The notes under the pieces: model-generated
The model's input: only the letters and a program-made list of their open reading frames with translations
Told to the model about the DNA's origin: nothing
Database searches by the model: none
From: DASUPK01 sp963821705
Lineage (GTDB): Bacteria > Actinomycetota > Thermoleophilia > Solirubrobacterales > 70-9
NCBI GenBank assembly: GCA_963821705.1
Contig: CAWGEV010000005.1
Coordinates: 124,001-188,000, forward strand
Reading direction: 5' to 3'
Length of the DNA: 64,000 bases
Shown: positions 8,097-16,200 of the stretch, piece after piece
Layout of the letters: the number at the start of each line of letters is the position of its first letter
Numbering within the stretch: the stretch's first letter is position 1
Made by a program: the position numbers and the translations under genes

Positions 8097-9050
8097 TCAG
8101 TGGTAGGCGGCGAGCAGGATGAGTGCCGTCGCCGCCCAGGTGACACCCGCGCCGATCATGCCGTAGTCCTCGAGCAGGATCGCGTCGGTCGACCGGTTGT
8201 CCTTGCGGTCGTAGATCAGATAGAGGTAGCGGAAGATCCCGTAGATCACGGGCGGCACCGTCGCGAGCATCTTCGAGCCGATCAGCGGCGAGTTGATCGC
8301 GTAGATCGAATAGCTCATCACGGTGCCGGCGGTCACCATCGCCACCATCTGGTCCAGGAAGGGGATGGAGTAGTGCTCGAGCACCGGACGGGTCTGCGTT
8401 CCGGAGTGGAGCTCGGAGGTGGCCTCCTGGCGGCGCTTGGTGAAGCCCAGGAAGAGGGCCACCATCCCGGTGCAGAGCAGCAGGTACGCGCTCGCGTCAG
8501 CCCCGACTGCCACCGTCCCGGCGAGCACCCGGAGGACGAAGAGGCCGGCGATCGTCATCACGTCGAGGATGACCTCGGTCTTCAGCACGTAGGAGTAGAG
8601 CGTGGTGCCGATTCCGTACGCCAGCACCAGCGCGCCGACCTCGGGGTCGACGGCGACCGCCGTGCCGGCGATCCCCACGATCACCAGGACGACGGCCATC
8701 ACGACCGCGGTCTTGACGCCGAGCTCGCCGGCCGCGATCGGCCGCCGCCTCTTCTTCGGATGCTGGCGGTCGAGCTCGGCGTCGTGGACGTCGTTCACCA
8801 GGTAGCCGGCGGAGGCGACGGCGCAGAAGCCCGCGAAGGTGATCGTGGCGTACACGACCGCGTCGAACTGCTTGAACTTGGCGGAGAAGAGGAGCCCCGC
8901 GAAGACGAGCAGGTTCTTGACCCACTCCTGCGGGCGCAGCGCGACGATCGCCGCGCGCAACGGGCTGCGGCGCGGCTTCGAGGTCCGGCCGCCGGCGGCT
9001 GGCTCCGCCACCTGCGGCTCGGCCCGCTCCTGCGTCAGGGGGCCTTCCAT
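8097..9050 (-). CDS. UbiA-family prenyltransferase, decaprenyl-phosphate phosphoribosyltransferase type
   Basis: A 317-residue polytopic membrane protein of about nine helices. It resembles the actinobacterial UbiA branch that transfers 5-phosphoribose from PRPP to decaprenyl phosphate, the first step to the arabinose donor of the wall polysaccharide. Diagnostic segments: LRPQEWVKNLLVFAGLLFS near residues 38-56, and the Asp-rich metal/diphosphate motif NDVHDAELDRQHPKKRRRP. After it come YSYVLKTEVILDVM and a late YDRKDNRSTDAILLEDYG. The DprE1/DprE2 epimerase pair that acts next is not beside it; the FAD oxidase upstream is of a different subfamily. Subfamily call is strong; the exact lipid carrier is inferred. 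Confidence 0.85.
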   Translation of the reverse strand: MEGPLTQERAEPQVAEPAAGGRTSKPRRSPLRAAIVALRPQEWVKNLLVFAGLLFSAKFKQFDAVVYATITFAGFCAVASAGYLVNDVHDAELDRQHPKKRRRPIAAGELGVKTAVVMAVVLVIVGIAGTAVAVDPEVGALVLAYGIGTTLYSYVLKTEVILDVMTIAGLFVLRVLAGTVAVGADASAYLLLCTGMVALFLGFTKRRQEATSELHSGTQTRPVLEHYSIPFLDQMVAMVTAGTVMSYSIYAINSPLIGSKMLATVPPVIYGIFRYLYLIYDRKDNRSTDAILLEDYGMIGAGVTWAATALILLAAYH

Positions 9051-9172
9051 TGCATCGGGAGGGTAGTGGGCGCCAACCCGGCTTCGCGATCAGATCGCGG
9101 CCGCAAGCGGCCGCCCATCGCAAGTCGCGGTGGCTTCGCCACCCCTCCCGAAGTGGAGCGGCCTGGCGGCCG
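9051..9172. other. Hairpin-rich GC intergenic spacer
   Basis: This 122-base gap between two minus-strand genes holds several short inverted repeats: GCGATCAGATCGC at about 9086-9098, a doubled GCGGCCGC octamer separated by AA just after it, and GGTGGCTTCGCCACC. No reading frame looks coding. It may act as a terminator or mRNA stability element between the FAD oxidase and the prenyltransferase, or be a dispersed palindromic repeat. Confidence 0.45.
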
Positions 9173-10789
9173 CTACGGGTCGATCAGCACACCCGGATTC
9201 AGGATCGCCTGCGGGTCGAGTTCCCGCTTCGCCCCACGCAGGGCGTCCGCGAAGCGGTCGGGTCGCTGGCGGTCGTACCACGGCCGGTGATCCCGCCCGA
9301 CCGCGTGGTGGTGCGTGATCGTCCCTCCCGCGTCGATGACCGTGTCAGAGACCGCGGCCTTGATCGCGTCCCACTGGGCCACCTCGTCACCTCGCCTCGC
9401 CGGCGCCAGGACGGTGAAGTACGGAGCCGGCCCATCGGGATACACGTGGGTGAACCGGCAGCTCACCCGCGGTGACCTCTTGCCCTCGGCGGGCCCTCCC
9501 GTCGCCTCGGCGACGGCCCGCGCGGCCGTCTCCATCACCTCGGCGTGGAAGTCGGGGAAGCGATCCCAGGTGATCGCGGTCTCGAAGGTATCGGAGAGCA
9601 CCCCGCACGCGACCAGGGCGTCGCGGAGGTACGGCGCGTGCAGAAACGCCTGGCGCCACGCGTTGACCGGATCCTCCCGGTCGGACTGCCGCTTCGCGTC
9701 GCCCGGTTGGCCCCCGTGTGCACGCGCGGCGTCGATGGCCAGCTCCATCGGATCCTCCACCGGGTGGTGCGCGGACTCGAACCCGAGCACCAGCAGCGCC
9801 TTGCCCGGCGGGCCGGCCGATGAGATCTCGGACTCGACTGCGTCGAGAAGCCGGCAGTTCGACGGATAGAGGCCGGACTGGGAGATCTCGCGAACGGCGG
9901 CCGCGCCGGCCGCGAAGTCGTCGAAGGCCACACCCACCGAGACCTTCTCGTTCGGGCGCTCGCGGACGCGGACCCAGGCGTCGACGATCACGGCGAGGAT
10001 GCCCTCGGAGCCGAGCAGCATCCGGTCGGGGCTGGGGCCGGCGCCGGAGCCCGGGAGCCGGCGGCTCTCCCACTCGCCGTCGAGCGTGACGGCCCGGATC
10101 GACTCCACCAGATCGTCGATGTGGGTGTAGAGCGTCGCGAAGTGCCCGCCGGCGCGGGTGGCGATCCAGCCGCCGAGCGTCGAGTACTCGAAGGACTGCG
10201 GGAAGTGCCGGAGGGTCAGCCCGTGCTCGCGGAGCTGCTCCTCCAGGGACGGGCCGGTGGCGCCCGCCTGGATCCGCGCCGCCATCGAGATCGGATCGAC
10301 TTCGAGGACCTTCCCCATCCTCTTCATGTCGATCGTGACGACCCCCTTGTAGTCATCGAGGTCGCGCGGCTCGACGCCGCCGACGACGCTGGTGCCGCCG
10401 CCGTAGGGGATCGCCGCCGCCCTCTCGTCGGCGCAGATGCTGAGGACGATGTCGACGTCCTCCGGCGACTGCGGATAGGCGACGAGGTCAGGCGGGTTCG
10501 GGAACTCCCCGCGGAAGCCCCGGACGACGTCCCGGTAGGCCTTGCCGAGCGAGTGCGCGATCCGGTCGTAGGGATCGGCGGAGAAGAGCTCGGCGAAGCG
10601 CTTGGGCGGCTTGATCCGCGAGTCCGGGAGCTCCACCCGGTCGAGCGGCACGGGCTCCTCGACCCGGTCGATCTCGAAGCCGAGCCGCTCGGTCACCTGC
10701 TTCGCGATCTCCTCCGCGGCCTCGCGCGCGGGCTGCTGGTCCTCGTAGCCCCAGCCCCAGTGCTTCAGCCGACGTGTCGCCGTAGCCAC
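9173..10789 (-). CDS. FAD-binding alkyldihydroxyacetonephosphate synthase homologue
   Basis: A 538-residue VAO-type FAD oxidase most like alkyl-DHAP synthase (AGPS), which swaps the acyl chain of acyl-DHAP for a fatty alcohol to make the ether bond of ether lipids. Evidence: the N-terminal RLKHWGWGYED segment typical of AGPS, the FAD pyrophosphate loop IPYGGGTSVVGGVEP, and FPQSFEYSTLGGWIATRAGG. There is also the C-terminal His cluster TITHHHAVGRDHRPW, and the length is close to AGPS without its peroxisomal part. It lies 3 bases after the fatty acyl-CoA reductase gene, which would supply the alcohol. A D-lactate-dehydrogenase-like function is the alternative but explains HHHAVGRDH less well. 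Confidence 0.82.
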   Translation of the reverse strand: MATATRRLKHWGWGYEDQQPAREAAEEIAKQVTERLGFEIDRVEEPVPLDRVELPDSRIKPPKRFAELFSADPYDRIAHSLGKAYRDVVRGFRGEFPNPPDLVAYPQSPEDVDIVLSICADERAAAIPYGGGTSVVGGVEPRDLDDYKGVVTIDMKRMGKVLEVDPISMAARIQAGATGPSLEEQLREHGLTLRHFPQSFEYSTLGGWIATRAGGHFATLYTHIDDLVESIRAVTLDGEWESRRLPGSGAGPSPDRMLLGSEGILAVIVDAWVRVRERPNEKVSVGVAFDDFAAGAAAVREISQSGLYPSNCRLLDAVESEISSAGPPGKALLVLGFESAHHPVEDPMELAIDAARAHGGQPGDAKRQSDREDPVNAWRQAFLHAPYLRDALVACGVLSDTFETAITWDRFPDFHAEVMETAARAVAEATGGPAEGKRSPRVSCRFTHVYPDGPAPYFTVLAPARRGDEVAQWDAIKAAVSDTVIDAGGTITHHHAVGRDHRPWYDRQRPDRFADALRGAKRELDPQAILNPGVLIDP

Positions 10790-10792
10790 CGA

Positions 10793-11479
10793 CTACCAGT
10801 GCACGCCGCGCATCAGGTAGGCGAAGGCGACGCCCTCCGTCGAGAGCTCCTGCTCCTTCTCGGCGGGCTTCCCGTCGTCCTTCCCCTTGCCCTTCGCGGC
10901 GCTCGACTCCGGGAACAGCTTGTAGGCGGTGTTGAGGATCGCGTCCGAGGCCTTCGGCGCGACGTTGTAGAGCAGCTCCCCGAAGTTGCCCAGTCGGGTG
11001 GCCACCTTCTTGGGCTTCGTGATCATCGCGTTCGTGATCATCTCCGCGGCCTGATCGGGAGTGATCGTCGGGAACGCGTCATACATCTTCGTCGGGGCGA
11101 TCATCGGCGTCCGGACGAGCGGCATGTGGATGGTGGTGATGCTGACGCCGTCGTCGACCACCTCGGAGGCGACGCAGCGCGACCAGGCGTCGAGCGCGGC
11201 CTTCGAGGCGACGTAGGCCGAGAACCGCGGCGTGTTGGTCTGGACGCCGATCGAGCTGATGTTGATGATGTGCCCGCCCTTGCGGCCCTTGCTGCGCTTG
11301 CGCATGCTCGGCAGCAGGCTGATGATCAGCCGCAGCGCGCCGAAGTAGTTCAGCTGCATGGTCCGCTCGAAGTCGTGGAAGCGGTCGTAGGAGTTCTCGA
11401 TCGAGCGCCGGATCGAGCGGCCCGCGTTGTTGACGAGGATGTCCACCCGGTCGTGTTGGTCGAGCACCTCCTTCGCCAT
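10793..11479 (-). CDS. Fatty acyl-CoA reductase, C-terminal SDR half (frameshifted from 11490-12809)
   Basis: A short-chain dehydrogenase domain: ILVNNAGRSIRRSIENSYDRFHDFERTMQ, INISSIGVQTNTPRFSAYVASKAALDAW (Ser and YxxxK catalytic residues) and RTPMIAPTKMYD. The same frame continues upstream without a stop to about 11660 and encodes the TGASSGIG cofactor motif, so this is not an independent gene. It is the second half of a two-domain NAD(P)H fatty acyl-CoA reductase of about 671 residues, as in mycobacterial multidomain reductases. The break is a single extra base in CCC at 11658-11660 (coding strand ACCGGGCGCC where ACCGGCGCC is expected). Ends 3 bases before the AGPS homologue. Confidence 0.8.
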   Translation of the reverse strand: MAKEVLDQHDRVDILVNNAGRSIRRSIENSYDRFHDFERTMQLNYFGALRLIISLLPSMRKRSKGRKGGHIINISSIGVQTNTPRFSAYVASKAALDAWSRCVASEVVDDGVSITTIHMPLVRTPMIAPTKMYDAFPTITPDQAAEMITNAMITKPKKVATRLGNFGELLYNVAPKASDAILNTAYKLFPESSAAKGKGKDDGKPAEKEQELSTEGVAFAYLMRGVHW

Positions 11480-11489
11480 CCGCTCGACG

Positions 11490-12809
11490 TCATCGAGGTC
11501 CGAGAGGTCGCACTGGTGGATGCAGGCATTGCCGCCGGCCTCCTCGATCTCCGCCTTGGTCTCCTCTAGCTTCTCCGGCGTGCGCGCGACCAGCAGGACC
11601 TCGGCGCCCGCCTCGCCGCAGCGGATCGCAGCCGCCCTGCCGATGCCCGAGGAGGCGCCCGGTGATCAGGACGACCTTGCCGCCGATCGCTCCCGACAGC
11701 GACCGGTCCTTGAAGAGGTCGGGGTCGAGGTTCCGCTCCCAGTAGTCCCAGAGCCGGTCCGCGTAGCTGGGCAGCGGGGGCACCGAGATGCCGGTCCCCT
11801 CCAGCGCCTCCTGGGTCTTGGTCGAGTCGAAGTCGGTCGGGTAGTTGATGTAGACGAGGACCGAGCGCGGAATGCCGAGGTCGGCCAGCACCTGGTCGGT
11901 GATCCGCTTGACCGGCGGCAGCATGGTGAGGCCGCCTCGGACCTGTTTCGGGATGAAGTCGAACATCTTCGAGTCGATCCGCATCACGGCCTCCGGCGCG
12001 TGCGCGGCCTTGGCGAACACGTTGATCACCTGGCCGGCCGAGAGCGGGTTCGGGTCCGTCAGGTGGAACGCCTGCCCGTCGAGCCCGTCGAGGTGGGCGA
12101 TGTGGTCCATCGCCTTGGCGACGAAGTCGACGGGGACGATGTTGATCTTCCGTCCCTCGATGCCGACCCCGGGGAACCACTGCGGCACCGCGTTGCGCGC
12201 CCGCTGCAGCAGCTTGAAGAAGTAGTAGGGCCCGTCGATCTTGTCCATCTCGCCGGTCTCGGAGTGCCCGACGACGATCCCGGGCCGATAGACCCGCCAG
12301 GGGACCTCGGACTCCTCACGGACGACGGCCTCGGACTCGTGCTTGGTCTGGAAGTAGGGGTGGTTGTCGACCTTCTCGGCCTCGTCGAACATGTCCTCCG
12401 TGAAGGTGCCCTTGTAGAGGCCGGCCGCGGCGATCGAGCTGACCATGTGGAAGCGCTTCGCGTCGAGCTCCTCGGCGAGCTTCACCGCCTCGCGCGTCCC
12501 CTCGACGTTGGCGACCCGCTGGCTCTCGGCGTCGGCGGTCATGTCGTAGATCGCCGCCAGGTGGAAGAAGTGGTCGACCTTCCCTTTCAGCTCGGAGATC
12601 TGATCGCCGCAGCCGAGGTGCTCCTGGGAGAGATCGCCGATGACGGGGACGATCCGCCCCTCCTCGGCGCCCCAGCGGTTCTTGAGCTCCTCGAGCCTGC
12701 CGCGCGAGCCCTCGCGGACGAGGACGTAGATCGTCCCCTCGCGCTCGAGCAGCTGCTCGATCAGGTTGCGGCCGATGAACCCGGTGGCACCGGTGACGAA
12801 GTAGCTCAT
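11490..12809 (-). CDS. Fatty acyl-CoA reductase, N-terminal reductase half
   Basis: The extended-SDR (NAD-epimerase-like) reductase domain that takes acyl-CoA to aldehyde or alcohol. It opens with MSYFVTGATGFIGRNLIEQLL (Rossmann GxxGxxG), has VDHFFHLAAIYDMTADAES, HMVSSIAAAGLYKGTFTEDMFDE and the YFQTKHESEAVV Tyr-Lys pair. ATG 12809 is preceded by a strong GGAGGAGGGG site, so longer upstream starts are rejected. From about 11660 the open frame reads through an extra base into a meaningless tail (RLLGHRQGG...). Correcting the base joins it to the SDR half at 10793-11479. Together with the AGPS homologue it suggests fatty-alcohol supply for ether lipids; wax ester synthesis is the alternative. 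Confidence 0.82.
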   Translation of the reverse strand: MSYFVTGATGFIGRNLIEQLLEREGTIYVLVREGSRGRLEELKNRWGAEEGRIVPVIGDLSQEHLGCGDQISELKGKVDHFFHLAAIYDMTADAESQRVANVEGTREAVKLAEELDAKRFHMVSSIAAAGLYKGTFTEDMFDEAEKVDNHPYFQTKHESEAVVREESEVPWRVYRPGIVVGHSETGEMDKIDGPYYFFKLLQRARNAVPQWFPGVGIEGRKINIVPVDFVAKAMDHIAHLDGLDGQAFHLTDPNPLSAGQVINVFAKAAHAPEAVMRIDSKMFDFIPKQVRGGLTMLPPVKRITDQVLADLGIPRSVLVYINYPTDFDSTKTQEALEGTGISVPPLPSYADRLWDYWERNLDPDLFKDRSLSGAIGGKVVLITGRLLGHRQGGCDPLRRGGRRGPAGRAHAGEARGDQGGDRGGRRQCLHPPVRPLGPR

Positions 12810-12899
12810 CTCACCCCTCCTCCTCGCAACACGAACGGAACTTACACCGCCAGCGGCGAGGACCGCTTGGTTCGAGGCCCGCAGCGCAATAATCAACTC

Positions 12900-13181
12900 G
12901 TGGGGCTCTTCTACGACCCGGCCGCCAACGTCGATCCGGAGCGCGACGAGCGGCTCCGCGCTGCCGCCGCGCGGGTCGAGCTGCGACCGGCGGAGCGGGC
13001 CGCCTGGCTCGGGATGCGCTCGCTGGCCTGCCCCGAGTGCGACATGCCGCTTGCCCTCGCCGGGCCGGTCGGGCTGTCGGACACGATCGCCTGCGCGTTC
13101 TGCGAGACCACCGCCCCCACCCGCGCCTTCATCCGGGATCAGGGCTGGCCGGCGGTGGATCTGATCGCCCGCATCGGTTAG
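12900..13181 (+). CDS. Small zinc-ribbon-like protein
   Basis: A 93-residue protein starting at GTG 12900 (VGLFYDPAANVDPERDERL). The open frame extends far upstream, but that part is antisense to the reductase gene. Two CxxC pairs (LACPECDMP near residues 41-46 and IACAFCETT about 21 residues later) form a likely Zn ribbon. After it comes the C-terminal TRAFIRDQGWPAVDLIARIG. No known family is recognised. It lies divergent to the reductase (90 bases) and 52 bases before the 2-oxoglutarate dehydrogenase gene. The start is uncertain. Confidence 0.6.
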   Translation: MGLFYDPAANVDPERDERLRAAAARVELRPAERAAWLGMRSLACPECDMPLALAGPVGLSDTIACAFCETTAPTRAFIRDQGWPAVDLIARIG

Positions 13182-13233
13182 CCGGGTTCGTGCAGAGCAG
13201 GTTTAGGGAACCTCATACAGTTAAGCAAGGGGA

Positions 13234-16200
13234 ATGGCCACTAAGCAGAAGGTCCAGCTCTTGATGCCCGAGATGGGCGAATCGGTGACCGAGGGCACCG
13301 TGCTCGAGTGGCATGTCTCGGAGGGGGACGCGGTCGAGGAGGGCCAGACGATGGTCGAGGTCTCGACCGACAAGGTCGACGCCGAGGTCCCCGCACCCGC
13401 CTCCGGAACCGTCACCAGGATCCTGGTCCAGGTCGACGAGGAGATCGAGGTCGGCAAGCCGCTCGCGGAGATCGATACGAACGGCGGCCCGCCGGAGGCC
13501 GCCGAGGCCCCGGCGGCCCAGGAGGGCGGCGAGCCCGCCGAGGAGAGCGCCGCCGAGTCGAACGGGGCCGGCGCCGAGGCAACCGCCGAGACCGACGGCA
13601 AGGCGACCACCGACGACTCCTCGGTCTCCGCGGGCAAGGAGCTCGAGGGCGGCGGCCTGGAGATCGTCATGCCCGAGATGGGCGAGTCCGTGACCGAGGG
13701 GACCGTGCTCGAGTGGCACGTCGCCGAGGGCGACCAGGTCGCGGAGGGCGACACCGTCGTCGAGGTCTCGACCGACAAGGTCGACGCCGAGGTCCCCGCA
13801 CCCGCCTCCGGGACGATCACCAAGATCCTCGTCGGCCCCGACGAGACCGTCGAGGTCGGGAAGCCGCTGGCTGAGATGGCCAAGGGCGAGGTCGATGCGA
13901 CCAGGCTTGCCAAGCGAGAGGCGCACACGCCCGATACGGCCGCAGCCGGAGGCGAGGCGGTGGCGGGTGATGGCGAAGCCGTCGAACAGGACGGCAGGAA
14001 GGCAACTCCCGTCGCGCGGCGCGCCGCCCAGGCCAACGGCGTCGACCTGAAGGCCCTCAAGGGCACGGGACACGGCGGCAAGATCACCAAGGCAGACGTC
14101 CTGAACGGCGGGGACGGGGCCGGTGCCGCGGCTCCGCCCAAGGCCGCGGCGGGCGAGGCCAAGCCGCTGCGCGGCCCTGCGGCGACGCTCGCCAGGGCGA
14201 TGAACGAGAGCCGCTCGATCCCGACGGCCACCTCGTTCCGCGAGCTCGCCGTCGACACGCTCGACGCCAAGCGCAAGGCGCTCAACGAGGTCCTCAAGGA
14301 GCGCGGGATGAAGGTCAGCTTCACCCACCTGATCGCCTGGGCGATCGTCAAGGCTGCTCAGGAGTGGCCGGTGATGGGCCGCGCCTTCGAGGAGCGGGAT
14401 GGCAAGCCGACCGTGGTCGAGCCGGGCGGGGTCAACCTCGGCATCGCGGTCGACGTGGAGCGCAAGGGCCAGCGCTCGCTGCTCGTCCCCTGCATCAAGG
14501 GCGCCGACCGACTCGACTTCAAGGGCTTCCACTCCTACTACGAGGAGCTGATCACCAAGACCCGCGAGAACAGCCTGACCGCGGACGACTTCCAGGGCAC
14601 CAACATCAGCCTGACCAATCCGGGCGGCCTCGGCACCGTGGCATCCGTGCCGCGCCTGATGACCGGCCAGGGCACGATCGTGGCGTGCGGGTCACTCGCG
14701 TATCCGGTCGAGTGGAAGCACGCGCCGTCGGAGAAGATCAAGGCGCTCGGGGTCTCGAAGGTGATGACGATGACCTCCACATATGACCACCGCGTGATCC
14801 AAGGGGCGGAGTCCGGATCCTTCTTGCGCCGGATCGAGGAGCTCCTCCAGGGCGAGGATGACTTCTACGAGTCGGTCGCCGCCGACCTCGGGCTCGACCC
14901 CACCCCGATCACCGCCGCCCACGCGGTCTCGGCCTCCGCGCCGCCGCTCGCCGCGCCGGGCACGCCACCCGCGGCGCAGGCGAAGCCGAACATGGAGCTG
15001 CTGCAGGCGGTCCAGGCGGCGACCTCCCTCCTCAAGGCGTACCGCACCCACGGCCACCTGGCCGCCCGGCTCGATCCGCTCGGCTCCGAGCCGAAGGGCG
15101 ACCCCGCGATCCAGCCGGAAACCCTCAACCTGACGCCCGAGCTGATGTCGCAGATCCCCGCGGAGATCCTGCGGATCGGGGTCGAGGGGGAGACCCTGCT
15201 CGAGGTCCTCCCCCGGATGCGCGAGGCCTACTGCGGGACGATCGCGTACCAGATCGAGCACCTCTCCTCGCACCAGCAGCGGATGTGGCTGCGCGACATG
15301 ATCGAGACCGGCTGGCACCGCAAGCCGCTGGAGCCCGAGGAGAAGCACGACCTCCTCGAGCGGCTGATCCGGGTGTTCGGCTTCGAGCGCTACCTTGAGA
15401 GGGCCTACCTCGGCCAGAAGATGTTCTCGGTCGAGGGCCTCGACGCCATCGTCCCGATGCTCGACGAGGTCTTCGAGATGGCCCACACCGAGGGCGCGCA
15501 CGACGTGGTCATCGGCATGGCTCACCGCGGCCGGCTGGCCGTGCTCGCCCACAACATCTCCCGGCCGGTCGAGGCGATCCTCGCGGAGTTCGAGGGCGCG
15601 AAGGTAATCGAGGCCGTCAAGTCGCTGGCCGCGATCCCGACCGGCGGCACCGGCGACGTCAAGTACCACTACGGGCACAACGGGCTCTACAAGACGAAGG
15701 ACGGGTCGGAGATCGGCGTCCGCCTGTATCCGAACCCGAGCCACCTCGAGTACGTGAACCCGGTGGTCACCGGCGCCGCGCGGGCCTCGCAGACCATCCG
15801 CCAGAACGGCCGCCTCGAGCACGACCCGATGGCCGCCGTCCCGGTCCTGCTCCACGGCGACGCCGCCTTCCCGGCACAGGGAGTCGTGGCGGAGACGCTC
15901 AATCTCCAGTCGCTGAAGGGCTACGCGACCGGCGGCACGGTCCACATCATCCAGAACAACCAGATCGGCTTCACCACCGATCCGGAGGAGGGCCGGTCCA
16001 CCCCCTACGCCGCCGACATGGCGAAGGGCTTCAACGTCCCGATCATCCACGTGAACGCCGACGACCCGGAGGCCTGCGTCGCCTCGGTCCGGCTGGCGAT
16101 GGCCTATCGCGAGCGCTGGGGCCGCGACGTCGTCATCGACCTGATCGGCTACCGGCGCTTCGGCCACAACGAGACCGACGAGCCCGCCTACACCCAGCCG

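Noticed and set aside
9173..10789. DprE1-type decaprenylphosphoryl-ribose oxidase, because a UbiA gene is adjacent
   Set aside because: The N-terminal KHWGWG segment and the HHHAVGRDH cluster fit alkyl-DHAP synthase, and no DprE2 gene follows.
10121..11569. A 482-codon plus-strand frame opposite the AGPS homologue and reductase
   Set aside because: Antisense shadow; both minus-strand genes have clear family motifs.
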